Shown here: piece after piece, positions 12,101 through 21,745 of the stretch
How the letters are laid out: each line of letters begins with the position of its first letter
How positions within the stretch are numbered: position 1 is the first letter of the stretch
Assembly (NCBI GenBank): GCA_034770075.1
Contig: CM068380.1
Location: forward strand, 31,620,005-31,684,004
Source of the DNA: Aralia elata
Taxonomy: Eukaryota > Streptophyta > Magnoliopsida > Apiales > Araliaceae
Length of the DNA: 64,000 nucleotides
Reading direction: 5' to 3'
Position numbers and translations under genes: made by a program
Notes under the pieces: model-generated
What the model was told of the DNA's origin: nothing
Database searches by the model: none
The model's input: only the letters and a program-made list of their open reading frames with translations

Positions 12101-13888
12101 GTGTTAGGAGCTAAAGAAACTGACTTTTTTGGGTACTTGTAAACGTAAGCAACGTTTGCAATTGCAATTAACTTGACAAACAGGGCAAGCCTTGGCAAAA
12201 TCATCTTCCGTCATCTTAGGATACCTACATACAAATATACACTTCAGGAATATTGTGTCCCAGCTCAACATTGACAAACTCGTACAACTCAAAACAAAAT
12301 CAAAAGTCCTTATTTTTCGGCAATTAAAAAAAACAGCAGTCAATAAGAGAAATAAGGCATAAGAAGCAATTTCAATTTACAGTCAAAATACTATCACTAA
12401 TTTCAATTTACAGTCAAAATACTAAAATCACTAAAAGAAGAATAAATACCATCTAGTCATGCATGGGACACAATATCGCTTCCATATACATTTAGTACAT
12501 CGTACAACCCGGCCTTTGTCGTTCCTCTGGCACTGATGACACATAGTAGATTTTGGCTGCCCCTGTTAATATTAATTAAACCAAACATCAGAAATAAATC
12601 CCACACTAAATAAACAAATGTTAGTAGTAAAAAATGAGTTAATATAAGCGACAAAAACAGAAATTACATTATCATCGGTCTTTCCACCACACCTCTGCTT
12701 CGGTACAGCTTCAGTAGTCTTACCAACAGTCTCAAGGGCATCTGGTTCTTCCCCTCTATCAGTTGTTGGTGACCCATCTTCCCCTTCTTCAACCTCCTTT
12801 TTCAGACCCTTTCTCAGTTTCTTTTCCAACCCATCTTTCCCTTCTTCAACCTCCTTTCTCATAACCTTTCTCGGTTTCTTATCAAACCCATCTTTCCCTT
12901 CTTCAACCTCTTTTTTCACACCCCTTCTCCATCTCTTCTTTGACCCAAATTCCTCATCCTGTTCTTCAAAAAATTGCTCTACTTGGTCACAAAATCGGTC
13001 CTCCAACTTCACAGGCCTCCGCCGAAGTGTCCTCTTATTCACAGAAACCCCCTCCAATTCTTTTCCAGCACTTCCTCTCTGATCATTAGCCATTTTATCT
13101 GTTTCTTTTTCCTTCACCAACCCCTCAGTACCTATACAATTTTCCTCCCCTTTTCCATCCAAATCACCACTTTCCTTCTTTTCTTCACCCCCTTGCTCAT
13201 GGGTTTTCTCTATTGACTCAATTTCACCTCCTTTCCCATCCAGATCAACATTATTTCGTCCCAAATCCCCACTTCCTTTCCTTTTCCTTCCCCTTGGTTT
13301 AGCCTCTTTTTTCCCTTCAACAAATCCCTCTCCTTTTCCACCACTTTCTCTCATAATCCAACCATTATTATCAAATTCTGAATCTTTCCCAATTCCCTCC
13401 CCTTTTCCACCCAAATCCTTCCGATTCCCCTTATTTCTGGGTCTCCCTACTTTCCTCTTTCTTCCCCTTCGAACAGGCGCTTTCTTCTTCACCGGATCCT
13501 CACAAATTCCTCCCAAATCCTTCTGATTTGTTGTTATCGCATCAACAACAGTACTACCAATAAAATTCACTTCTTCCGACTCCTTTCGTTCTCCAAACGA
13601 CGCCGTTCCATTCTTAGACACCAACTCCTCTTCCTCCCCTGAACGATGCCGTTTAACACGCACATCCCAATCACACAAAGTTTTACCCTCCTGCCCTTCA
13701 CCTTCAACAACTTCAACTCCACTATTCTCCATCTTCGTGACCTCTTCCGACTCCTTTCCTTCTCCGAACGACGCCGTTCCATTCTCAGCGGCCAACTCGT
13801 CTTCCTCCTCCTCCTTCGAACAACGCCGTTTCACACCCACATCATCCTCTTGCCCTTCACCTTCAACTCCATTAGTCTCCATCTCCAT
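3120..13888 (-). CDS. JmjC-domain histone demethylase, JMJ25/IBM1-like (KDM3 type), 3' end not in window
   Basis: Coding exons, 5' to 3' on the minus strand: 13888-12668, 12562-12450, 12224-12125, 12027-11886, 11715-11652, 11563-10807, 7013-6684, 6453-5881, 3372-3300, 3205-3120. All introns are GT-AG and all phases agree, giving about 1153 residues. Exon 1 encodes a charged basic N-terminus with AT-hook-like RKRKVGRPRNK. Exons 2-6 encode Cys-rich zinc fingers (CHQCQRNDKGRVVRCTKC, then CPVCQVNCNCKRC, then CDKCKTS and CSYDLC). Exons 7-10 encode the JmjC domain, with Fe(II) ligands H and D in KLHCDMSDA and the second H in IPAGCPHQVRN. The family uses Fe(II) and 2-oxoglutarate to demethylate H3K9me1/2 in the nucleus. 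The expected last exon, after NLK at 3120, was not found. No in-frame stop or frameshift was found in the exons, so the gene looks functional. JMJ25-like is clear; which paralog it is cannot be told. Confidence 0.9.
3373..5880 (-). other. 2.5-kb intron of the JmjC gene
   Basis: This intron separates the exon ending in SPVDQ from the exon starting VVHPIHDQ. It contains the hAT element at 4638-5430. Another stretch, about 3640-4020, reads like an old inserted sequence but shows no termini I can define. No coding sequence is seen. Confidence 0.75.
4638..5430. mobile_element. hAT-like nonautonomous element in a JmjC intron
   Basis: This 793-bp element has an exact 8-bp target duplication GGATGATC (4630-4637 and 5431-5438). 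Its ends are TAGGGATG and CATCCCTA, and the inverted repeat continues imperfectly into a GTTAAC box on each side. Subterminal copies of GATACGGAT, GGATAT and ATCCG words occur in both orientations, as expected for hAT transposase subterminal binding sites. There is no transposase open frame, so it is nonautonomous. Duplication and ends are seen directly; the superfamily is inferred from the 8-bp duplication. Confidence 0.85.
7829..8089. mobile_element. Degenerate TIR MITE
   Basis: The left end TCCCTTCGTTCCAAAATATA and the right end, which read inverted gives TTCTTTGTGTGTTCTAATAT, are partial inverted repeats. The match continues through a GATTAA..TTGACTTT block on both sides. The interior is AT-rich and noncoding. 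The same end type occurs at 15422-15660. Termini are diverged, so the exact limits and target duplication are uncertain. Confidence 0.5.
8216..9364. mobile_element. hAT-like nonautonomous element, 1.15 kb
   Basis: The ends are inverted: TATAATTGCCACGGTGCC on the left and CATAGTTGTCACGGCGTC read from the right. They are flanked by CATAAAAC (8208-8215) and CGTAAAAC (9365-9372), an 8-bp duplication with one mismatch. Both ends continue into GC-rich AAGGCG and CGCC words in opposite orientation, like the fold-back interior of the element at 2343. The open frame at 9275-9592 starts inside the right end and runs out of it, so it is not a gene. Confidence 0.65.
9520..9805. mobile_element. Small hAT-like MITE
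   Basis: The 286-bp element has ends CGTGGTTCAAAGT and, read from the right, CATGGTTCAAAGT. It is flanked by ACTCCAAT (9512-9519) and ACTCCAAG (9806-9813), an 8-bp duplication with one mismatch. Inside, CGATATTTCGGC-type and CGAAACCGATA-type blocks are also inverted. It is noncoding. The RTGGTTC end is shared with the element at 2343-3017. Confidence 0.7.
10340..10475. repeat. Possible partial Stowaway-like MITE
   Basis: The right side GACAACAAAATTGGGATGG resembles the inner part of a mariner-type MITE end. The left side has only GGATGGAGGGAATAG, in the same rather than the opposite orientation, so an intact inverted pair is not seen. It may be a one-ended remnant. Confidence 0.25.
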
Positions 13889-14090
13889 GACCTACAATCA
13901 ACACAAAACAAACAGAAATCAAAAGAACCCAAAAATTTTCAAGAGAGAGAGTTAGGAAATCCGTAAGAAAGAGATTGTTTTCACAGAGAAAAAGAAAAGG
14001 GTCATAAGGAATCGTTCTCTTAATGGGGGTTTATGAAGTGTTTTGGGTGAAACTGTGGATGGTAAATATATTCAAAACTCCCGCCCTTTT
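13889..14090 (-). promoter_or_regulatory. 5' leader and proximal promoter of the JmjC gene
   Basis: Reading the minus strand, the stretch before the ATG at 13888 has a CT-rich block (CTCTCTCT) and a TATA-like TATATTT at 14064-14070. Just upstream is GGGCGGGA at 14080-14087, which resembles an E2F or GC-box site. A TTGATTGTAG immediately before GTC-ATG could be a 3' splice site of a leader intron. None of this is proven; the start codon is supported by its being the first Met of the long open frame. Confidence 0.35.
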
Positions 14091-14327
14091 CGGTCTCTTA
14101 ACATTCATCGGATTTTGGGGAAAATTATATCTATGACAGATAGAGTTAACACGTGTAGTGTTAGATAGAGCTTTTGGAGATACGGCCCATAGATTACGGA
14201 CACTAGTTACTTAGATACTGGTGGTGTCCTTTTAGTACTCTCTTAGTACTTTCTTTTTATTGTCTTTTTGGAGAGAAATTCTTACTCTTTTTAGTATTAT
14301 TTGTAATTTTAAAAAGGAAATTTATTA

Positions 14328-15040
14328 TTTCCTTCGTTTCTAAAAATAAAAGTAGAGAAAAAATAATAATAATAAATTAAATTTATCTTTCCACAAGATT
14401 ATATAAAGTGATGAATACTTTTATTTTTTATATTAATGAATTTCTCATTAAATGACTTATTTACCCTTTTTATGTATTTTATATTATCCTTTTGGGGACA
14501 AAAATATTTATACATCTATGTTGTATTTATGAGTTTAATGGGAATGGATGGGATGGGATGGGATGGGAAGGGAAAGTATAGGAGGGGAAGGGATGGAAAT
14601 GAATTATATTTTTCCTTTGTCATGTTTGCGAGTTTTAAAAATGAATGGAAAGGATGGGATTTTAATTATTTTTTTCCTTGTTTGTGAGTTTATAAGGAGA
14701 GAAGAAAAGAAAAAATATTTTTATTTTTAAACTACACTATTACTATATTACCCTTACATATTAATATAATAAATGACATGATTTATTTTGAAAGGTCACT
14801 TTATTTAATATAAAATATCTAGCTTTCCCATCTTTTCTCATCCCTCCAAATTCTTTCACTTTTGGGAAAAAAAATTGAGTCAAAAATAAAATCAACTTTA
14901 CTTTCAAATCTCTCTCTTTTCTCCCTAAAAAAACTTAAAACATGAGATTTAGAGGGATTCTAATTATTTTCCCTTCCCTTTCTCTAAAAAAAACTTGTAA
15001 ACACAGTATTAGTCATTCTTTTGGAAACGGATGAAGTATA
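14328..15040. mobile_element. Candidate composite MITE
   Basis: TTCCTTCGTTTCTAAAAATA at the left and, read from the right, TACTTCATCCGTTTCCAAAA look like a diverged inverted pair of Stowaway type. The interior at about 14525-15006 contains GGGATGG repeats and a second block (TTTAGAGGGATT, GTAAACACAGTATTAG) that may be a nested MITE. Two short frames here (14436-14730) read through the GGGATGG repeat and are not genes. Confidence 0.35.
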
Positions 15041-15421
15041 TAATTAAAATATGATTTCACAATTTTTAGTTCAATTTTTTTTATAAAAAAAAATATTATA
15101 TATTCACCTGGTTGGGGCCTTGGGGAGTCTCATCCCTTAACCAAAGTACTTTCCTATCGAGTTATTCTTTCCGTAAAGATTCGGGAAAGTAGATTGAAAA
15201 GATAGATTAATCGAATTAAATTTCGATTTCACAAATTTTGTTTCAACTTTAATTCATCGTTTACTAATACATTGGTCTCATGCAAAGCACGTACTATGTT
15301 TGAAATAATTTTTTTTTTAATTTTATAGGAATTTTTTATATATTTCTGTACTTATATTTTTTTATTACTATAACAATAATTTTTGTATATTATTTAGTCA
15401 TCTTATATTTCGTATTGTGTA

Positions 15422-15660
15422 ATTCCTTCGTTTCAATATATGAGGTTGATATTGATTTTTAAAAAAATAATGTGAAATATTTCTAAACTTAAAATTGATA
15501 TGGAGTCATTTACTTTTATAAACAATATAATCATAAAAATTATAAATTATAAAAAATATTATTAATTAACTGGTGCATTAATTTATAATTTTAAATTCAA
15601 AAATATCTTAAACTGATTTTTAAAATTCAAATAATCATTTATATTTGGAGAAGAATGTAG
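15422..15660. mobile_element. Degenerate TIR MITE
   Basis: The left end TTCCTTCGTTTCAATATATG is matched by an inverted right end (TTCTTCTCCAAATATAAATG when read from the right). The same internal order of a GTTGATATTGATTTT block near each end is seen as in 7829-8089, so the two are probably one family. Limits are approximate. Confidence 0.45.
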
Positions 15661-15839
15661 TAAATCTTAGTGTAAATGTATATTTAATTTATCAGGGTTT
15701 TATTTTTATAATTTGTAATATTTTTTGGACATGCAATATTTTTATTTATTTATTGGGCCTTTTCATTTCAAAACTAAATTCACATAACAAATAAACATCA
15801 AAATTTAGGATACCATGTATATTAAAATATTTTAAATAA

Positions 15840-16335
15840 GTGTTTATAAACAAATTAGTAGCGACTCAAACATCACTTCATTTTTAGTGATTTATTGATC
15901 TTAGTGATCATTTGTAAAGCTTAGTCTTAGTGACTAGCTTGATTCTTAGTGAATCTCTGGCTGTACTGATTCTAAGTGAACCTAAGTTTTTGTAACCTCT
16001 GTCCTTAGTGGATAATCCATACTTGCAAAGTAGAAGAGAGGATTAGAAGACTTTTGTGCTCCAAATCTCTTAAAAATTTATATGTTCTTTATTTTCTGCA
16101 CTTTAGATTTTTGTCACTCTACATTTTCACTTGTGACTAGTTTTTGCAATTTGCACTAAATTTAGAACTGAGATTTTTTACTTAATCTTTTGAAGGGTTT
16201 TCCAAACATATATTTCGTTGTGTATAACTTAACTAACAAACTTGTTTAATTACTTGGTAATCATTCTTTTAAAAAAAAATAAAGAATCTATTCAACCCCC
16301 TATTAGATTCTTTTTAGTGCCTTTGGAAAGAACGA
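15840..16335 (+). repeat. Probable 5' LTR remnant of copia element G
   Basis: The end of this stretch (CAACCCCCTATTAGATTC followed by GTGCCTTTGG) resembles the 3' end of a plant copia LTR. It is followed by AGTGGTATCATTG, a decayed initiator-Met primer site (AGTGGTATCAGAG type). The gag remnant starts 50 bases later. Several copies of a TTAGTGA word occur at 15885-16010. The left limit is a guess, since I cannot find the other LTR. Confidence 0.4.
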
Positions 16336-16386
16336 GTGGTATCATTGTGTTCTCTTAAACGAAAACTTTATAGCTTGAGTATATCC

Positions 16387-16695
16387 ATGACACTAAACAA
16401 AAGCAATTCTGAGTTTGGTGGTGGAAGCAAGCCACCGTTGTGCAACAAAGATAAGTTTGCTAATTGGAACGTTCGTATACAAGCTTACATGGATGTAATT
16501 GATGATGAACTATTCGATGTTGTGTTGAATAGCTCATATGTACCAACAAAGCTTACTCCAACTCCAAAAGATTCAAACAAAGTAGCAATCAAGTAAAGAG
16601 TGGAGTGAACTGATAATGAGAAGAAACTGGTGGCACTTGATAAAAGAGCTAAGAACATCCTTCATGGCTCTTAAAGATGAATTGTTCGAGAATAT
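16387..16695 (+). pseudogene. Copia gag remnant G, 5' part
   Basis: From Met at 16387 the frame reads a typical copia gag N-terminus (UBN2-like): a Gly-rich start, KFANWNVRIQAYMDVIDDELFDVV (given here as KFANWNVRI and DDELFDVV), then a TAA at 16594, more stops, and a conserved KKLVALDKRAKNIL-type segment. It breaks at ELFENI, exactly where a foreign LTR (C) begins. The rest resumes at 48795. The gene is long dead; stops and frameshifts predate or follow the insertion. Confidence 0.7.
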
Positions 16696-16808
16696 TGTGA
16701 CGCCCCCAAATCCGAGTACTTAAAACCCGTACTTGGTGCTACACGATACCATTCATTCAAACTACTTATTATTAGATAACAGTAATTATTACATCAGAGG
16801 TATCTATC
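16696..16808 (-). mobile_element. Solo LTR C, first part
   Basis: The LTR starts TGTGACGCCCCCAAATCC, similar to the D LTR edge at 50472 (TGTGACACTCCCAAATCT). It is preceded by AATAT (16691-16695). After 113 bases it is interrupted by element A at CTATC and resumes at 46134. Its other edge is at 48794, followed by the second AATAT. No internal region lies between the edges apart from the nested elements, so it is a solo LTR from unequal LTR recombination. By comparison with D, it lies on the minus strand. Confidence 0.82.
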
Positions 16809-18124
16809 TGTTGGTTGATTTCAAAATCAACAATTACGTGCAAGTATACACGGTTAACAAGTAATATAATGATAAGTAGAGTATCGTTCCCATGGAGAAA
16901 TACTGCAATTTATACTTTCAACTACCAATTTTTATTAACCCTATTTTATTAAACAATCACAATTCGAATTTTGATTAAAACTAATTAAATTAAAACCAAG
17001 ATTAAAAACTAATACAAAGATTAAAATTCAGATTATTAAAGCTTAAGACTACAATATCCCCAATTATGCAATACAAACTAATTATCCAATTCATCCAATT
17101 ATTAAATTCAATAGAGTTGTTAACAGGAATTCAAAATTATTCATAAGCCCTTTCCCAAGTGATCAAATAAAATTATCTAACTCAATTAATTCTGCGATAT
17201 TCCTATGCAAAACTAAAGAATCAAATTCATTAAGCACCAATTCCCAATAGTTACATGCAGCGAAGAGATATCCCTATTCACTTCACAATCCCAATTATTC
17301 ATGTCATGCAAATAATTAAGAATACATGCTATCACATTCAGATCTAACCCTAGATTTCATCTCCCGAATTCATCTAAAGTATCCCGCTAATTGTTGATCA
17401 GGCAATTACTCGATCAGTACAAAATACGATAGACAACTCAAAATGAAATAATAATTGGAATCAAATAGTTAATTAATCCATAAACATAAAAGGTTCAAGT
17501 GTAGCCCTAATTAAAAGTTTAGTTCATGCTGAAAATTAAAACCATAATCCTAAAATAAGCCATCATAATTAATTACAAATCTGAGATAAAAGATTAGGAA
17601 AAACTCAATAAGTTTCTTCAATCTTCAAGTCACAAATTTGAATTCTTCACGAAGATTCTCCAATCTCCAATCTCCACGTTCAGCTCTGTAAGTCAATCTC
17701 TACGTATTTGCTATCGTCAGAATGTGTAACTCTAATTTCCTGTCTCCTTCTGTTCTTTTTAGTCTCCCAATCAAATTAATAGCAAGAATCCTCTTCCTTA
17801 TCAACTTCCTGAAATAGCTGATATTTACAAATATTTTCTCTTTTTCGCGTAACCTCGCCCCGACGAGAAATTATACCTAGCAAACCTCGCCCAACGAAGT
17901 CTCGCCCCGGCGAGAACTTAAGCTTTGAAAAGCTCGCCCCGACGAGGAATCTGATCACAAACTACTAAATTGTCACTAAACTTCAAGTTTTCTAATTCAC
18001 CAATTCGAACCCGCTTCCTATAAAATAAACACAAAAACAAGTAAAAAGACACTAAAAACTCTTAAGGATAGTAAAGATTTAAGCCAAAGATGTATCTAAT
18101 TTGTAAGTAAAAACCCACTCATCA
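16809..18124 (-). repeat. 3' LTR of element A
   Basis: This 1316-bp LTR pairs with 44817-46133. By eye the two differ at several tens of positions, clearly more than the LTR pair of B, agreeing with A being older than B. It contains a cluster of CTCGCC..GGCGAG palindromes at 17854-17946. The ORF at 17776-17958 just reads through that cluster. Confidence 0.9.
17854..17946. repeat. GC-rich palindrome cluster in the A 3' LTR
   Basis: Four copies of a 14-base motif lie at 17854-17867, about 17886-17899, 17901-17914 and 17933-17946. The best copy is CTCGCC-CC-GGCGAG, 6-base arms around a 2-base centre. The others have lost arm pairing mainly by C-to-T or G-to-A changes at CG sites. Spacers are AT-rich. 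The same cluster is in the other LTR at 45862-45955. Confidence 0.85.
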
Positions 18125-18140
18125 AATACCCCTAAACTCA
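18125..18140 (-). promoter_or_regulatory. Polypurine tract of element A
   Basis: On the minus strand the sequence just before the 3' LTR is GAGTTTAGGGGTATT. It is a short purine-rich run and sits exactly where the plus-strand primer is expected. Confidence 0.5.
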
Positions 18141-18604
18141 AGACTTTGTTTGTCCTCAAGCAAAAACACAAGACAAACAAAAACAAACAACTAAACTAAC
18201 TACATGAATGCACATGCATGATTTTCTAAACTTAAGCAATCAATCAACATATATTATAAAAATCAGGCCTCAGAAACCAGTAACTAATAATTCAATAAGA
18301 CTTCAAATTCATGCACCATCAGCAATCCAACTTATCACCAATTATATCTTATTTTCAACCCTTATGTGAGTGTTTTCAATATATCAAACCAATTAAAATC
18401 TGAACTCAATCCTTGGTATCACAGTGCTCAAATAAAAGATAACTTTAGATATATTACTTTTAAGTTCCCCTCTTATCCACCTGTCTTCACTTCTTCTTTT
18501 TTTTCTATTTATTTATTTTATTTAACAACGAGTGCGTTTTACGCTCCATCTCGTTAATATAATTTTTTTCCTTTTATTCTTGACTTGTGCAATATTCATC
18601 TTTA

Positions 18605-18728
18605 TTAGGCTTTTCAATGCCACCTATGTAGCGAACTTTCAACCAACGACTCCCAAACCAGATGATTTTAGGGCGCTGAGTGTAAAGACACATCCTAAGG
18701 GCTTACTTATTCGAATGACAAATGCCAC
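18605..18728. repeat. Noncoding module shared with element H
   Basis: On the plus strand it runs from TTAGGCTTTT through GACTCCCAAACCAGATG, TTTTAGGGCG, GTGTAAAGACA and TTATTCGAATGAC to ATGCCAC. The three H copies (32078-32210, 32267-32395, 32429-32557) have the same order of blocks. Weaker similarity continues about 35 bases upstream. It is in the same orientation relative to the coding strand in both elements and lies 3' of pol in both. Confidence 0.75.
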
Positions 18729-19370
18729 AAAGACAAATTAGTCAAGATATGCTCTTATCTGTCTCTATACTTTTCTTTTATATATTTCTTCTTTTTCTTG
18801 TATTTTAGACAGATATCGAAGCAGTGTTTATTCAAATTGTTTTTTTTTTAAATCCAACAAGTGATAGAAGTCTGTATATCCTTAATGAGCACTTAATACA
18901 CAAAATTGAACCAAATCCTAACCAATTCAACACATTGACGTGCGCAATTAAAAACCAAGGGTCTCAAGTAGACACAACCAGGAACAATCAAAACTCCTGA
19001 CTTAGCATTCCCTATCCGTCTCGTTAAACTAATTAATAACTGATCAAATTTTTATCATCGGCCTTCAATAAATACTCTACATTAATTCATTGCTCGAATA
19101 ACCCTAAATGCATTTCTATATGAGCCTACTCCACAAAAGAAAATATTTTTGTGTTTTTCTTCTTTTTTTTGAAATAATTAAGGCAACTTAATGACATAAA
19201 TGCAAACTATAATGCAACTATATGAAATATGAAACGAACTATATGCATTTACATAATACCATAACAAAATAAAACTAAAAATGCCAAATAAACCCCCCCA
19301 AACTCAGGCGAAACAATGTCCTCATTGTGCTGAAAATAAAGAACTGAGAACCGAGGACTTCCCTGAATGG

Positions 19371-19610
19371 TCAAGCGTCGGGCTCGACCTCCGAATCATC
19401 ATCTGTGTCTGGTGGTGAAAATACCAGCAACGACCGAGGCTCTGGAAAATTAACAGGATCCACCAACGGTCTCATCCTATCAAACATCTCGGCTAACGCT
19501 TGAGTACAACTCGTATGATAAGCGAACATATGCACCTCCGCCAACCGTTGATTCTGCCTCACTAAGGTCTTATGCTCACTAACTGACTGCTCTTTGAAGC
19601 AATAAAACAA
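19371..19610 (-). CDS. Short hypothetical frame in the 3' region of A
   Basis: 79 residues with an acidic C-terminus (DTDDDSEVEPDA) and a helical-looking middle (RQNQRLAEVHMFAYH). The region lies between integrase and 3' LTR, where Athila elements may carry an env-like or other extra frame, but no signal peptide or membrane segment is seen. It starts only 33 bases from the B insertion, so the true N-terminus may have been on the other side of B. I do not recognise it. Confidence 0.3.
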   Translation of the reverse strand: MFYCFKEQSVSEHKTLVRQNQRLAEVHMFAYHTSCTQALAEMFDRMRPLVDPVNFPEPRSLLVFSPPDTDDDSEVEPDA

Positions 19611-20492
19611 ACACCTGGTGTGTCCGCTATGAAATCCTTTGATATAGTTGATAAATATAAAATATGTTATGTTTTTATCTCTTAATATCTAGTTTTTTAT
19701 ACTTATTTGGCACCTAAATGTACTCACTATTCTTATATTTTGATTTAGGTTGCAAATGGAGCCATTAAATGAAAACTGTGTTATTTTCGCACTTTTGGAT
19801 TGTTTTGAAATCCGTCTGTCCGATTGAGGCTCAATTTTATACTTGTTCATGCCTTATTCTCTCAAAGCTCAAAGAAGAAAAATTATAGATCTATTTCTTA
19901 ACTTTATGGATTATCTTGAAACGCCTAAATCGAAACTCGAATGAGAGAGTTATGACCATTTTACCAACATACGTCAAAGTTGAAAATTTCAGAAAATTGA
20001 GCTTTTGGAAAGATTGATCTTTGGGGCTTCGGTTGAGATTTGAATTGTGTTAAATTTTCCAAATGAAAATGTGGTCCTCTTGAAGTTTTTAATAGACTTC
20101 TCAAGCTTTCCGGAATGGTATGGTGAGCAAAAATCCGAGTTCATTTGGGCCTCCAAATATTGCTTTTTAAACAGCTGATCCGAATCCCGCATGTACTGGA
20201 TTCCTGTTCGGACCAGTTGGAGTATTTGGAACTTGAGCTTCCCAACTCCAAATCAGGTGATTCAAAAGCCCAAATTCATTAGAAACTCCAGGGCTACAAC
20301 TTTTGTGCTTTGCCCAAGTCCAAAATCGGCGGTCTACTAATTCAAAATCAGCTTGCAAGGTGCTGATCAGTTTTGGTGTCAGATTTTGACTTCTCATAAT
20401 GTGCACGTTTTTGGGTTTTTGATTGCCTTTGATGGCTGATTCACATGACCAAGATTAGTTGTTGGATCTTGACATCTTGTACACTTGAGTGC

Positions 20493-20501
20493 CTATAAAT
20501 A
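20493..20501 (+). promoter_or_regulatory. Candidate TATA box in the B LTR
   Basis: GCCTATAAATACC is a classic plant TATA context. Its copy is at about 29045 in the other LTR. It would start transcription about 30 bases downstream, leaving an R-U5 region of about 1 kb. Confidence 0.5.
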
Positions 20502-20586
20502 CCAAGTGAAGCTAGGCTTGTATTTTGCCAATTCACACACTAATACACACCATCTTCTTCATCTTCTCTAAATTTTAGTGTAACTA

Positions 20587-20703
20587 GTAGGGAAAGAGGA
20601 TGACCTCCATAGTGAGGTTGTTGTCCTCACCCCTTTTATAATTTAGTAGGGAAAGAAGATCACCTCCATAGTGAGGTTGTTGTCCTCACCCCTTTTATAA
20701 TTC
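20587..20703 (+). repeat. 62-bp tandem duplication inside the B LTR
   Basis: Two copies of TAGTAGGGAAAGA..CACCCCTTTTATAATT lie head to tail. They differ at two or three bases. The same duplication is present in the 3' LTR (about 29138-29250), so it predates this insertion. Confidence 0.85.
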
Positions 20704-21517
20704 AAGAAAATATTCATTGGACTTAATATGTTGGGCTAGTTCCTTTATTCAGTTCGAAGGGGATGTTGAACCTTGTTTACAGGTAATAGTTTGATTAAGT
20801 ATAAACTATTTATTCCTTCTTACATGAAGTTCATTCTTGATAATCTATTTTAACTGTTGAATGATATTTATTCTGATTGGTTTAATGTGATCGATTAAGT
20901 CAATTTGATTATTTTCATATGCTAGATTAAGGGACAGTATTACGTGTAATTGATATTGTTCCTAATCACAAGTAGCAATTAGTGATACATGATTGTGGTC
21001 AAGCTTCTGAGTATTGGTATGATTATCGCAAGACAAGTTAAATAATCCGAACTTGTGTGATTGTTGCTTGGATTAGTCTAATTCCCTAGTTCTTAATGCT
21101 GCTATTATATTAAATCTAGAGAGCTTGTTCTAGGTTGTATAATGGTTAGAATCTTGTGAAGAGCTTGTTTCATTAAGTGATAATCTAAGGGGAGTTTCGG
21201 GTAGTAGAGCTTGTTGCTACCTAGGGCTATTAATTTTATTGAAGGATAAATATTGCTATACTTAATTATTCTATTGTTGTAAAAAGGTGATACTGAACCG
21301 GAAGAACTGAAATCTTTAATTAATTGGTTATTCTTATCACTTTAAATTTTGTTCTTGATAATTAGTGAAATCAAATTATAAACCCCCCCTTTGGTAAACA
21401 AAGCATAAATTTAGACTAATCACTCTCTGTGGGATCGACTCTTACTTGTACTGCTACATTATTATCTTTCGCAGTAAGGTTTTATTTTTGGTTGCTTGCG
21501 ATAGCACACCAAATTTT

Positions 21518-21536
21518 TGGCGCCGTTGTCGGGGAG
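21518..21536 (+). promoter_or_regulatory. Primer-binding site of element B
   Basis: TGGCGCCGTTGTCGGGGAG lies six bases after the LTR. This is the site type of many plant Athila-like elements, complementary to the 3' end of a tRNA (tRNA-Asp is usually quoted). It fixes the 5' LTR boundary and the plus orientation. Confidence 0.85.
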
Positions 21537-21745
21537 TGATTTTAGTTTAATTTTCTTTGTTATCATTATTTTTATCTTTATTTATTATTTGTTTTTGTTG
21601 TACTCAGGTAATTTGAATTTTATTTGATTGTTTATGTCCAAAACTCGATCTACTAATCAAGGTGATTTAAAGTGTGATCCAGAAATAGAGAGAACCATTC
21701 GTAGATAAGGAAGGTAGCTCGGAAAATTGTGAAGATAAGGACACT

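Larger units (their letters stand above)
18141..19643 (-). other. 3' noncoding region of element A, distal part
   Basis: It lies between pol and the 3' LTR of A, and B is inserted at its other end. It holds a GAGTGCGTTTTACGCTC hairpin motif (about 18530-18548) that recurs three times in B, and a roughly 125-bp module (18605-18728) also found in H. It also holds a GTTTGGGGGG block (19288-19305 region) like that after pol in B, and one short frame at 19371-19610. Confidence 0.6.
19649..21511 (+). repeat. 5' LTR of element B
   Basis: The 1863-bp LTR begins TGATAAATATAAAATATG and ends GCACACCA. A stretch of about 62 bp (20587-20703) is tandemly duplicated inside it, and each copy contains GAGGATGACCTC followed by GAGGTTGTTGTCCTC, a small potential stem. 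A TATAAATA box at about 20496 followed by an AATTCACACAC start-like region may be the promoter. The minus-strand frames at 19989 and 20167 recur in the other LTR only because the LTRs are copies. Confidence 0.93.

Noticed and set aside
12974..13966. Plus-strand frames opposite exon 1 of the JmjC gene
   Set aside because: They are Ser/Phe/Leu-rich shadows of a Glu/Lys-rich exon with a clear family match on the other strand.
16387..16695. Copia element G truncated at 16695
   Set aside because: The same gag resumes at 48795 with a matching codon, so it is split by insertion and not truncated there.
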